Below, in pieces: positions 17,661 to 27,091 of a stretch of DNA of 64,000 bases. A program made the translations under genes and the position numbers. Source of the DNA: Sutcliffiella rhizosphaerae (lineage in GTDB: Bacteria; Bacillota; Bacilli; Bacillales; Bacillaceae_I); NCBI RefSeq assembly GCF_917563925.1, contig NZ_CAKJTJ010000002.1, forward strand, positions 186,001-250,000. The letters are read 5' to 3'. The first letter of the stretch is position 1. Each line of letters opens with the position of its first letter. The notes below the pieces were generated by a model. The model saw only the letters and a program-made list of their open reading frames with translations, did not search any database and had not been told where the DNA came from.

Positions 17661-18107
17661 GCTTCAGAAATATTTTTTATATACTGCTAAAGTTAAACAA
17701 GAAAATAATAAAGAAAAATCTTCCCCTCACATTCAATTTATTACCATAAAATAACACCAAAGTTCTGAAAGTCTAGATACTACTTGGTTTGTTCTTAAGA
17801 GGACTAGAATCTCCATGAATTTAACTCAAATTAGCCCTAATTTTTGCGCTGTACGAACTTTGTCCAACTTGATCTGGACGCGGCTATTCCAAGTTACAGC
17901 TATCCAATAAGTTAATTATTATTGGCTGCATTCGCAAACTTTGTTACTTTTCCGAATAAAATAAGGAACACTTAAAATTCGTACTGCTTTGTTCTTTTCC
18001 TGCATTTAAATTATTAAGTAACATCCAAACATAAAGTCCAGAAGCTGACTTTTTACAGTCTAATAGCAACAAATTTTTCGAAAAAAGCCTTTTTATTTCG
18101 CTAAACA
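17661..18107. other. Gene-free stretch after the MFS gene; nothing firmly identified
   Basis: AT-rich DNA with stops in all frames and no ribosome-site-plus-start combination that I could support. It may be remnants of a decayed gene accompanying the MFS insertion, but I could not recognise any protein fragment. Only the ylbO terminator at its right end (18108-18136) is clear. Confidence 0.4.
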
Positions 18108-18136
18108 CCAAAAAACCACCCAATAGTAGAGTGGTT
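18108..18136 (-). terminator. Rho-independent terminator after ylbO
   Basis: AACCAC (18114-18119) pairs with GTGGTT (18131-18136), and TTTT follows on the minus strand. It lies 12 bases past the ylbO stop. Confidence 0.75.
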
Positions 18137-18147
18137 GAAAGATAATA

Positions 18148-18765
18148 TTATTTTTCGACACGTTCTAAATTGCCATTCCGGTCCATTTGGAATTTTACTT
18201 TTTTGTTTTTATCTTCATCCTGGAGAACCACCATTTTCCTTGCCCGTTCCATTATTTCTATTAAAGCTCGGTAATCCTCTTCAACAAGATTCATGGAAGA
18301 CTCAAGTTCTAGTTTTGCTTCAGCCAACATTTTCAACTCTTTTTCTAGTGTATCTACCTTACTTTTTAAGCCTTGATTTTCTTCTTTTATTTTGGAGTAC
18401 TCGTTTTCCAATTGTTCCAAATGGTTCAAATAACTTATAACTGCCGAGATTGTAAGATTATCGGTTGCATACAACTTATTATCAATAGAACTATACTTCT
18501 CATCAACAGGCAAATATTGTTGGATTGCTTGCTCTTTTTTAAGCTCTTTTCTCTGCTTTTTAGCAAGTTCTATACCTGCCCCGTATTGCTTTCTAACATA
18601 GGAATTCCACCTGAATCCACATGCTGCTGATGTTCTTGACAGCTTTTTTCCCACTTCTTCAAATGCTGTCAATTGAGTACCGCCTTCTCGTATATATCGT
18701 AAAACAACTTCCGCCAATAGTAAATCTTCATCTTGTGTCCAAGCATCTTGACGAACCGTAGACAT
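18148..18765 (-). CDS. ylbO: RsfA-family Myb-like prespore regulator YlbO
   Basis: A 205-residue DNA-binding protein. Its N-terminus has a Myb/SANT-like domain with spaced tryptophans (QDAWTQDEDLLLAEVVLRYI ... AACGFRWNSYVRKQYG, about 6-65), the hallmark of RsfA-type regulators. A basic linker and a long coiled coil (about 105-170, Glu/Lys/Leu heptads) follow. RsfA modulates sigma-F-dependent gene expression in the forespore; YlbO is its paralogue. A GTG at 18786 is in frame, but the ATG at 18765 follows GGGGGGA at correct spacing and is preferred. Confidence 0.88.
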   Translation of the reverse strand: MSTVRQDAWTQDEDLLLAEVVLRYIREGGTQLTAFEEVGKKLSRTSAACGFRWNSYVRKQYGAGIELAKKQRKELKKEQAIQQYLPVDEKYSSIDNKLYATDNLTISAVISYLNHLEQLENEYSKIKEENQGLKSKVDTLEKELKMLAEAKLELESSMNLVEEDYRALIEIMERARKMVVLQDEDKNKKVKFQMDRNGNLERVEK

Positions 18766-18859
18766 ATCTCTATCCCCCCAACTCACTTTTTATCCTATAC
18801 ATATGCGAGTAGTAGGAAAGATAGACTAATCTTGTAATCAAAAAGCTTTTGATTAAACC

Positions 18860-19624
18860 TTATTTTTTACCTTCCAAGAAACTTCTTACTGCTTGATGAT
18901 GTTCTTCCATTTCCCAAAGGATAGAACATTGCTCTATTTCCGCTAGCATTCTTTGTTTTAGTTGGCTTTGTTTCCACTTCATGATAATTGCTTGTTTATA
19001 GCTTCTTAGTACCTTAGAGGAAGCTTTAACCTCTTCATGTAACAGTGGTAATTGCTCCTCGGAGATTACTCTTTGGACAAACCCTAACTCCTTTGCCTCC
19101 TTAGCGGTATATACTTTTGTAGAGTTTAACATCATAACTGCATGTGGATGAGTTACTTTTTCCATTAACATGCTTGCTCCACCCCATCCAGTTGTAATGC
19201 CCAGGTTCCCTTGTACAAAACCCATTTTGCTATCAGAGTATGCAATGCGTACATCACATGCTGCTGCAATTTCGCATCCCCCACCAATTGCGGTGCCATT
19301 GATTATCGCATATGTGGGTACAGGAAGTGTACATAATGAATAAAGGGTTTCTCCCATTCGAGATAACATTTCGTAAGCTTCCTCTTTAGTATGTAAGGCA
19401 TGAAAAATAGAAAGGTCACCGCCTGAGCAAAACGACTTAGTGCCTTCTCCAGTAATGAAAAAAGCACGAATTTTTTCATTACGTGATACAAATGATATTG
19501 CTTCACATAACTCAGACATGACATCATAATCAATGGCATTTCTTTTCTCAGGCCTGTTTATTTTAAACCAGAAAATATTATGTTCATCTAAATATTTATC
19601 TACCTTTGATACCACCACAATCAC
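18860..19624 (-). CDS. Enoyl-CoA hydratase/isomerase family protein
   Basis: A 254-residue crotonase-fold protein. FCSGGDLSIF (about 66-75) and INGTAIGGGCEIAAACDVRIA (about 108-128) form the two oxyanion-hole segments. GNLGITTGWGGASML replaces the usual catalytic Glu-bearing stretch (one Glu expected near residue 140 is not obvious), so hydratase activity is uncertain and it could act as an isomerase or 3-hydroxyisobutyryl-CoA hydrolase-like enzyme. Three possible GTG starts lie at 19624, 19618 and 19615; the AAGG site favours the inner two. It is near, but not in, the acyl-CoA carboxylase operon. Confidence 0.85.
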   Translation of the reverse strand: MIVVVSKVDKYLDEHNIFWFKINRPEKRNAIDYDVMSELCEAISFVSRNEKIRAFFITGEGTKSFCSGGDLSIFHALHTKEEAYEMLSRMGETLYSLCTLPVPTYAIINGTAIGGGCEIAAACDVRIAYSDSKMGFVQGNLGITTGWGGASMLMEKVTHPHAVMMLNSTKVYTAKEAKELGFVQRVISEEQLPLLHEEVKASSKVLRSYKQAIIMKWKQSQLKQRMLAEIEQCSILWEMEEHHQAVRSFLEGKK

Positions 19625-19866
19625 CCTTATGTAATTTTTCTTTAGTCTAACTTTTTTATATGCTGATTAAAAGTATACATTATTATGTTTTCAAGATGGT
19701 TAAAAGAATAATAGGATAACAACAAAAATACAAGAATTAGTTATTTTTTTCTTTATTAATATATAAAGGCTTTTATCTCATCATTAGTTGCTCTTACAGC
19801 TTTACAAGTAATTCGTCATAAGCGATTGTCGTGCCCTTCTACAGTATTTTTGGAAAAGAGACAAAA

Positions 19867-19903
19867 TAAAAAAAGCACAAGGCAGTAGCCTCATGCTTTT
19901 TTT
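19867..19903 (-). terminator. Rho-independent terminator after rpmF
   Basis: The coding-strand stem AGCATGAGGC/GCCTTGTGCT (19874-19896, G-U pairs allowed) is followed by seven T. It begins immediately after the rpmF stop and ends the ylbN-rpmF transcript. Confidence 0.85.
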
Positions 19904-19904
19904 A

Positions 19905-20078
19905 TTATTTATTTACTACTTCTTTTCCTTTGTAAGTACCGCATGCTGGGCATACACGGTGAGCTAATTTCATTTCACCGCAGCTTGGGCATTCTACCAT
20001 ACCAGGAACTTGTAGTTTAAAGTGTGTACGACGTTTTCTTTTTACAGTTTTAGACGTTCTTCTAAAAGGTACAGCCAT
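19905..20078 (-). CDS. rpmF: 50S ribosomal protein L32
   Basis: A 57-residue ribosomal protein starting [19 protein letters not shown], with a zinc ribbon of two CxxC pairs (CPSCG and CPACG). The ATG at 20078 has a perfect AAGGAGGTGG site; an upstream in-frame codon would add 11 unrelated residues. It follows ylbN by 48 bases, the usual ylbN(yceD)-rpmF pairing. Four cysteines are retained, so this is the zinc-containing form. Confidence 0.98.
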   Translation of the reverse strand: MAVPFRRTSKTVKRKRRTHFKLQVPGMVECPSCGEMKLAHRVCPACGTYKGKEVVNK

Positions 20079-20126
20079 TCTTCCCACCTCCTTAAAAAAA
20101 TGAGTGTCCATTAAATAATGTAATTT

Positions 20127-20645
20127 CTACTCTTTGTCTTTCTCAAAAAACTTAGCCAGACCTGCAAGGCGAGGATCCACTTTTTCTTTAGTTTCCTCTT
20201 CCGTCACCACTTCCCAGTCTCTTCCAGATTGAGGAGCTGACTTTTCCTTGTCGGGAGAATCGCTGAATATTTGCATAGGTACTTCCAGAATAATTGATTC
20301 TTGGATAATAGGTAATAAATCAATTTGATCACCTTCTACCGTATGCAATTCTTCATCATCACTTTCATATTCTCCAGGCTGGAATAAGAATGTTTCAGTT
20401 GTTTTTATTGTAAAAGGATAGTCCACATCTACTAAAGTACGTGAACATGGTAAAACCATACTACCTTCCATTGTTAAATGAAACGTAGCTTTTTTTGAAC
20501 TTAAATCAGCTCTTCCAGTTACATGAACAGGTCCAACAGAACGTATATCACTGTGTGACGTAATTTCACTTACATCAACAGTTTCATTTATTTCTAACCC
20601 TTTATGCTGAAGCTGATTTAATTGGAATAATGTCCATTTCAACAT
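20127..20645 (-). CDS. ylbN: YceD/DUF177 family protein YlbN
   Basis: A 172-residue conserved protein of the YceD family, which bacteria encode just upstream of rpmF. In plants and some bacteria it has been linked to 23S rRNA accumulation. Features include MLKWTLFQLNQLQHKG at the start, GRADLSSKKATFHLTMEGSMVLPCSRTL in the middle, and a highly charged C-terminus ending DPRLAGLAKFFE, which is typical. The ATG at 20645 follows GAGGTGA; a GTG three codons upstream overlaps that site. A consensus sigma-A promoter lies 27 bases before the start. Confidence 0.92.
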   Translation of the reverse strand: MLKWTLFQLNQLQHKGLEINETVDVSEITSHSDIRSVGPVHVTGRADLSSKKATFHLTMEGSMVLPCSRTLVDVDYPFTIKTTETFLFQPGEYESDDEELHTVEGDQIDLLPIIQESIILEVPMQIFSDSPDKEKSAPQSGRDWEVVTEEETKEKVDPRLAGLAKFFEKDKE

Positions 20646-20672
20646 GATATTCACCTCAAGGCAACAAAAGTA

Positions 20673-20701
20673 ATTATAGCTTTCGTAAGATTATTTGTCA
20701 A
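20673..20701 (-). promoter_or_regulatory. Sigma-A promoter for ylbN-rpmF
   Basis: TTGACA (20696-20701) and TATAAT (20673-20678) are separated by exactly 17 bases on the minus strand, a full consensus promoter. It would start transcription about 20 bases before ylbN. The remaining gap to ylbM (20702-21115) is AT-rich with no gene that I can support. Confidence 0.9.
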
Positions 20702-21115
20702 TGTTTTTTCTTTACACCCCTGAACGGACAAAATGTCTGATTTGAACAGGTTATAAGGTTTCGTCTAAGTATTATCCTACAATTCGACAGAAAAAACTAT
20801 AAAAACTTTAAAAATATGGTACAAGCCGTCTTAATTCTTGTGGAAGAGGATTATTTGCCACTGTTTGATTGTGAGAATTTATACGTTTATAAGACTTAAA
20901 TAATATCCTTGATCAATTTCCCAAAGTTAAATTTTTTCGCGTTTATGGGATAGCATTATGGACATAACTTTTAATACTTATACAAATAGATATCTTGACC
21001 ACATTTATAGAGTAATTTTTATCTTTGAATTATAATTATAGTCATCATACAAGATATCCAATAAAAGTAGTGGAATAATGGACTTTCTTGGAAAGTATAA
21101 CAAAGTAGGTGAAAT

Positions 21116-22360
21116 ATGCAATCCTTAGGCGTTATTGTTGAGTATAACCCCTTCCACAATGGGCACCTTTTCCATTTAGAACAATCTAAGCATACAACCG
21201 ATCCCGATGTTGTCATTGCAGTTATGAGTGGGCAATTTTTACAACGCGGAGAGCCTGCCCTTGTAAGTAAATGGACAAGGACTAAAATGGCATTGACTAA
21301 CGGTGTAGATATCGTAGTGGAACTGCCCTATGCCTTTGCAACCCAGAAAGCTGAAGTGTTTGCTAACGGGTCCATATCCATTTTGAGTGCTTTAAAGTGT
21401 ACCAATGTTTGCTTTGGTAGTGAACAAGGAAATATTGGCGATTTTGAAAGAACTACCATAATAATGGAAGAACAAAAACCACTTTATGATTTACTTGTTA
21501 AGGAATTCATCAATAAGGGTTATAGTTTTCCTAAAGCCTCTTCGCTTGCATTCCAACAGCTTATGGATGGAAGAGAAAATGTGTTGGATTTAACTAAACC
21601 TAATAATATCCTTGGCTACCATTATGTAAAATCAATTAGGGAGCAAAAGAGCGAAATTTCTGCATTCACTATTGGACGTACTAATGCTGGTTATCATGAC
21701 CCTGAATTCAATGATTCCCCTATTGCAAGTGCAACTAGTATCCGGAAGCATCTTTTTGATCATGACGGAGATATTGAAAAAGTCCAGCGCTTTGTCCCAA
21801 AACCTACATATGAACTGCTGAACCGTTATATAAAACAAACAGGGAGTTTCCATCAATGGGAGGATTATTTCTCTTTATTGAAATTTCGAATTCTTTGTAG
21901 CACATCATCAGAGCTTTCTGAAATCTATGAAGTGGAAGAAGGTATCGAGCACCGTTTACAACAAATTATCAAAGAAAGTCATTCCTTCTTAGAATTCATG
22001 ACAAAACTTAAAACAAAACGATACACATGGACAAGACTTCAAAGAATATGCACCCACATCCTAACAAATACAAAGAAGGAGACCATGCATCGAGTTATGA
22101 CACAAAGTCATAGTGAGTACGTTCGTCTCTTAGGAATGAGCAGAAAAGGGCAAGCCTATTTAAGAGAAATCAAAAAGGAGTTGGAGATCCCACTCTTATC
22201 CAAGATATCTGGTTTTGACAGCCAAATGTTAGAGATGGATGTTCGTGCAACAAACACGTATGCAATGAAGTTTTCTGAACCTACAAGAAGTAATTGGATG
22301 TTACAGGAGTTTTCCAAACCACCGATTCGTTTTGATGAAGTGGAAAACAAATTTTTATAA
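21116..22360 (+). CDS. tmcAL: tRNA(Met) cytidine acetate ligase (YlbM)
   Basis: ATP-dependent enzyme that acetylates the wobble cytidine of elongator tRNA-Met using acetate. The 414-residue length is normal. The nucleotidyltransferase signature NPFHNGH is at residues 11-17, GQFLQRGEPALVSKW is conserved in YlbM, and LRCTSSELSEI-like and RYTWTRLQRI segments form the C-terminal RNA-binding part. The ATG has an AGGTGA site. It is divergent from ylbN and ends at a strong convergent terminator shared with ylbL. Confidence 0.93.
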   Translation: MQSLGVIVEYNPFHNGHLFHLEQSKHTTDPDVVIAVMSGQFLQRGEPALVSKWTRTKMALTNGVDIVVELPYAFATQKAEVFANGSISILSALKCTNVCFGSEQGNIGDFERTTIIMEEQKPLYDLLVKEFINKGYSFPKASSLAFQQLMDGRENVLDLTKPNNILGYHYVKSIREQKSEISAFTIGRTNAGYHDPEFNDSPIASATSIRKHLFDHDGDIEKVQRFVPKPTYELLNRYIKQTGSFHQWEDYFSLLKFRILCSTSSELSEIYEVEEGIEHRLQQIIKESHSFLEFMTKLKTKRYTWTRLQRICTHILTNTKKETMHRVMTQSHSEYVRLLGMSRKGQAYLREIKKELEIPLLSKISGFDSQMLEMDVRATNTYAMKFSEPTRSNWMLQEFSKPPIRFDEVENKFL

Positions 22361-22388
22361 GGTTTTTATAGATGTAACATAGAATACA

Positions 22389-22434
22389 AAAAAGGGTGCA
22401 AATATACTTCAACCGTATCCTTGCACCCTTTCTA
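22389..22434. terminator. Bidirectional terminator between ylbM and ylbL
   Basis: AAAGGGTGCAA (22391-22401) pairs with TTGCACCCTTT (22421-22431), an 11-bp perfect stem with AT-rich flanks on both sides. Confidence 0.85.
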
Positions 22435-22436
22435 TT

Positions 22437-23462
22437 TTATTTTGACTTTGGTTGTAACTTCTCTAGGTAATCAATTGCATCATCAAACGTGTCAATGGGA
22501 ATAACTTTCATTTTTGTCTTTATGTCTTCAGCAGCTATAAGTGCTTCCTGATAATTAGAGTTTTCTGAACCCTTTTCATTTGGTGCAAAGAAAATATCAA
22601 CTCCAGCATTATCTGCAGCAACTATTTTTTGAGCAATGCCTCCGATTCGAAGTACTTCTCCATTTTCATTGATAGCACCTGTTCCAGCTATTTGATAGCC
22701 TTTAGCAACATCTTCTTCTACTAGTTGATTATATATCTCCAATGAAAACATCAATCCCGCAGAAGGCCCCCCTATTTGTGCGGTATTAATCGTAATAGGA
22801 GGATCCATTTGTATATCATAATCCGTAAGAAGACTTATCCCAATTCCTGCCTTGTTTGGATCTTCTGGATGTTCTCCAAGAGTAATCTTAACACTCTCCT
22901 CTTTGTCATCTCGGTCATACGAAATATCAATTTCATCGCCGATATTTTTTGAATTAATAATATCCATCAATTTTTCAGCAGTAGTAGTTTTCACTCCATC
23001 AATTTGAGTAATTCTATCCCCAATAATCAGCTTTCCATCTGCAGCTAGTCCTTCCTTCACACTAAAAACATATACTCCTCTTGAAAGTAGTTCCACCGGT
23101 TTTCCCGCTTTTTCATATGCAACTTTTATGGCGGTTTCCTTTGAACTTTCCATCATATGTAGTTGGCGATAGGAATATTCTTCATCTGTTTCATTTTCAT
23201 TTCTTATTTGGTTAATTGGGAATATATTTTGATAATCACTTAGTTTCGCTAAAGAGTAGGTGAAAACATTCGCCTTACCCATTTTCACTGTCGTCAATAA
23301 GAATCTGCCTTCATCTTGAAAACCACCTTCCACATTAACAAGTGGTCTTAGCTCTTGGGCATCTCCAGGTCTTGTAACATAATACGGTAGAGTAACAAAA
23401 TTTAACACTACCGCAAGGATAATTCCTATAAACAAATATTTCATAAAACCGTTATTTTTCAT
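22437..23462 (-). CDS. ylbL: PDZ-domain Lon-like serine protease YlbL
   Basis: Membrane-anchored protease. It has an N-terminal signal anchor (about 7-28), a PDZ domain (about 125-200, SRGVYVFSVKEGLAADGKLIIGDRI) and a C-terminal Lon-type catalytic domain. The Ser-Lys dyad is visible as S234 in GGPSAGLM and K279 in GIAQKIVAA. In B. subtilis YlbL helps degrade the DNA-damage checkpoint inhibitor YneA; the same family includes SepM of streptococci. The start ATG follows AAGGAG, and the gene overlaps the end of ylbK by 11 bases, so the two are translationally linked. Confidence 0.93.
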   Translation of the reverse strand: MKNNGFMKYLFIGIILAVVLNFVTLPYYVTRPGDAQELRPLVNVEGGFQDEGRFLLTTVKMGKANVFTYSLAKLSDYQNIFPINQIRNENETDEEYSYRQLHMMESSKETAIKVAYEKAGKPVELLSRGVYVFSVKEGLAADGKLIIGDRITQIDGVKTTTAEKLMDIINSKNIGDEIDISYDRDDKEESVKITLGEHPEDPNKAGIGISLLTDYDIQMDPPITINTAQIGGPSAGLMFSLEIYNQLVEEDVAKGYQIAGTGAINENGEVLRIGGIAQKIVAADNAGVDIFFAPNEKGSENSNYQEALIAAEDIKTKMKVIPIDTFDDAIDYLEKLQPKSK

Positions 23463-24249
23463 GTTGATGTTTCTCCTTCCAGTCCCTCAGTGACTTTCTG
23501 ATTAGTGGAATTTGTAGTCTGGTCGCATTTTCACCAATACGAATGATTTCTTCGATATTTGTAAAAGCACGGGAACTGTAATGAGCAACTGGTGGTCGAA
23601 TCATGATGTCCGCTTCCAATTCACTCTTTTTTACAAGTTCATTCTGCATGATATCTATTGTTTGTAAAATGACATCAAAGATGGAATCCACTGGCTCATT
23701 GGTTTTAACCTGAGAAACGTCAATAGCAATAATAATATCTGCTCCCATATCCCTTGCAACACTTACAGGAACTCGGTCTACCACTCCACCATCTACCAAT
23801 AATCGACCGTTTAATTTTTCAGGAACAAATATACCTGGTATGGAGATACTTGCTCTTACAGCTTCAGAAATTGGCCCATGTGTCAAGATTACTTTTTCTG
23901 CTTTCTCCAAATCTGTTGTAACGATAGACAAAGGAATATCCAAATCCTCAATGTTTTTATTTTGGGTAAACATTCTGATAAGTTCTTTTACACGGTTACC
24001 ATTAACAAATCCCATTTTGGGCACTGTAAAATCCAAGTAATACTTTCGCTTGAAGGCAGTTGCTATTTTATAGAGACGTTCCATATCATGACCCATCGCA
24101 TAAAAGCTTCCCACAAGAGCGCCCATACTACTTCCAGCTATCAGATCAACCGGTATATTTTCTTCCCTTAATACTTTTAAAGCTCCAAGGTGTGCAAATC
24201 CTCTGGCACCACCTGACCCCAATGCAACCCCAATTTTTGGCTCCTTCAA
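23452..24249 (-). CDS. ylbK: Patatin-like phospholipase family protein YlbK
   Basis: A 265-residue patatin-fold hydrolase with the complete catalytic set: oxyanion loop GSGGARG (11-17), nucleophile elbow GSSMG (Ser41), and DGG (Asp153). It is a predicted cytoplasmic or membrane-peripheral esterase of the NTE/RssA group; the substrate is unknown. The start is TTG after GAGGTGATAAC. The coding region overlaps ylbL. It is divergent from ylbJ across about 335 bases. Confidence 0.9.
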   Translation of the reverse strand: MKEPKIGVALGSGGARGFAHLGALKVLREENIPVDLIAGSSMGALVGSFYAMGHDMERLYKIATAFKRKYYLDFTVPKMGFVNGNRVKELIRMFTQNKNIEDLDIPLSIVTTDLEKAEKVILTHGPISEAVRASISIPGIFVPEKLNGRLLVDGGVVDRVPVSVARDMGADIIIAIDVSQVKTNEPVDSIFDVILQTIDIMQNELVKKSELEADIMIRPPVAHYSSRAFTNIEEIIRIGENATRLQIPLIRKSLRDWKEKHQHEK

Positions 24250-24477
24250 GTTATCACCTCATGTTGTTTACAACCAACTCTGTCTGACAGCAATCTTCGG
24301 TAACATACCTTCCCGTAAGATACCTTTTATTATCTATCATACGCTTCTCCCATACCTTGGTGAACAAACTCCAAGGACTTGGGATATTTATGTTCTAAAT
24401 GAATACCTCTTGTACGTATATTGAAAAAGACAACTAATGAACTTGCTAACATTTCGGACAAGCATGCAAATTGGACT

Positions 24478-24506
24478 GCCTATTGAATACAGGTAATTAA
24501 TACTAT
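24478..24506 (+). promoter_or_regulatory. Candidate sigma-E promoter for ylbJ
   Basis: GCCTATT (24478-24484), a 14-base spacer and AATACTAT (24499-24506) partly resemble the sigma-E elements (ATATT, and CATACAAT after 14 bases). Known B. subtilis ylbJ is a mother-cell sigma-E gene. The match is incomplete. The rest of the ylbK-ylbJ gap shows no further gene. Confidence 0.35.
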
Positions 24507-24585
24507 TCTAACAAAAACGGAATCATTCTTGTACAAAAAAGAAAGTAGATCCTTTTCGCTTTATTATTTTGAGGAGGTTTGTTTG

Positions 24586-25821
24586 TTGAATAGATCGGTG
24601 CTAAAAACCATATTCTTTGCCATTATTATTTCCCTCCTTACCCTGTCACTTATACTTAATCCAAAAGCTTCATTTGAGGCAAGTGTAAGAGGACTAAATA
24701 TGTGGTGGGAAATTGTGTTCCCTTCTCTCCTTCCGTTTATGATTATCAGTGAGTTGCTCATCGGGTTTGGTGTAGTAGCATTCATCGGTGTATGGTTAGA
24801 GCCTTTTATGAGACCGTTATTTCGTGTTCCTGGAGTTGGTGGTTTCGTATGGGCAATGGGAATGGCTTCTGGTTACCCCTCTGGTGCAAAGCTGACTGTT
24901 CGTCTCCGACAGGAAGGACAGATATCAAGAATAGAAGGGGAACGTCTCGTTTCTTTTACCAATTCCTCCAATCCTTTATTCATCTTTGGGGCAATAGCAG
25001 TAGGGTTTTTCCATAATCCAAAACTCGGTATTATTTTGGCAGCCGCTCATTATTTAGGAAACTTTTGTGTAGGACTTGTAATGCGATTTCACGGAGATCA
25101 TAGTCAATCAAGTAGTGCAGTCTCTTCTAAACCAACTAGACTTTCACTAACTAGAGCGATAAGAGAAATGCATAAAACGAGAATGAAGCATAATAAACCT
25201 TTAGGAAAACTATTAGGTGATGCCGTTCTCTCGTCCATTCAAACTCTTTTAATGGTTGGTGGATTTTTAATACTATTTTCTGTCTTAAATAGTATGCTGT
25301 CATTGGTTTCGATTACAGCTGTTTTAGCAGCAATTATTAGTATCGTATTAGGTATATTAGATATTTCCAAGGACTTAAGTTACCCATTGATTTCTGGTTT
25401 ATTTGAAATCACACTAGGAGGAAAGCTAACTAGTGAAATAAAAAATGTCCCATTGGTTGATCAAATAATAGTTACTAGTTTTTTTCTAGCTTTTAGTGGC
25501 TTTTCTGTACAAGCACAAGTTGCGAGTATATTGGCAGAGACAGATATCCGGTTCAAGCCTTTTTTCATTGCAAGAATATTGCATGGGACGTTTGCGGCGT
25601 TCATCGCATTTTTACTTTGGAATCCGCTTAATAAACAATTAGGGGGATTTGAAGGTGCAACAAATGATCTACCTGTTTTTGCACCGATCATTAGAGAAGG
25701 TTTATGGGAGAATATAATAAGTGCTTTCCAACTTTATGGACCTTTGTTTACCATTTTTATGTTATGGATATATGTTATTTTACTATTTAATAAAACAAGG
25801 AGAAAAACATTTGCGCCTTGA
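24586..25821 (+). CDS. ylbJ: Sporulation integral membrane protein YlbJ
   Basis: A 411-residue polytopic membrane protein with gate-type (nucleoside-recognition) segments: MWWEIVFPSLLPFMIISELLIGFG and the GMASGYPSGAKLTVRLRQ signature are typical of YlbJ/SpoVM-like sporulation transporters. It is required for normal spore cortex formation in B. subtilis. The frame is open from 24529, but GAGGAGG at 24571-24577 places the start at the TTG codon 24586 (MNRSVLKT). Several membrane helices follow to the C-terminus. Confidence 0.9.
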   Translation: MNRSVLKTIFFAIIISLLTLSLILNPKASFEASVRGLNMWWEIVFPSLLPFMIISELLIGFGVVAFIGVWLEPFMRPLFRVPGVGGFVWAMGMASGYPSGAKLTVRLRQEGQISRIEGERLVSFTNSSNPLFIFGAIAVGFFHNPKLGIILAAAHYLGNFCVGLVMRFHGDHSQSSSAVSSKPTRLSLTRAIREMHKTRMKHNKPLGKLLGDAVLSSIQTLLMVGGFLILFSVLNSMLSLVSITAVLAAIISIVLGILDISKDLSYPLISGLFEITLGGKLTSEIKNVPLVDQIIVTSFFLAFSGFSVQAQVASILAETDIRFKPFFIARILHGTFAAFIAFLLWNPLNKQLGGFEGATNDLPVFAPIIREGLWENIISAFQLYGPLFTIFMLWIYVILLFNKTRRKTFAP

Positions 25822-25856
25822 GCAATCCAACACCGACATTCTGTAAGATATTCATA

Positions 25857-25881
25857 TAAAGAGGACTTCCAAAAGAAGTCC
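25857..25881 (-). terminator. Terminator after coaD
   Basis: GGACTTC (25863-25869) pairs with GAAGTCC (25875-25881) with a 5-base loop; the minus strand continues TCTTTATA. The T-run is modest. It could also slow plus-strand transcription leaving ylbJ. Confidence 0.65.
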
Positions 25882-25890
25882 CTCCGTGTA

Positions 25891-26948
<1,058 letters not shown>

Positions 26949-27055
26949 TTTCTCACCATTCTTTAATTTCTAGATTGCTAATCAACATTATCCTATCATA
27001 TTCGACATGCATGTCAAAAGTTTTTCTTAGACATTTTTCTAGTTTCAACAATTGT

Positions 27056-27085
27056 GTATAGCTTCCCTCTATTTGGTTCATACTT
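27056..27085 (+). promoter_or_regulatory. Sigma-F/sigma-G-type promoter for the CsfG-like RNA
   Basis: GTATA (27056-27060), 15 bases, then GTTCATACTT (27076-27085). This fits the forespore sigma-F pattern (GYWTA, 15 bases, GGnRAnAnTW) at most positions, and CATACT also resembles a sigma-G -10. Transcription would start near 27092, at the first hairpin of the RNA. Confidence 0.7.
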
Positions 27086-27091
27086 AATGGT

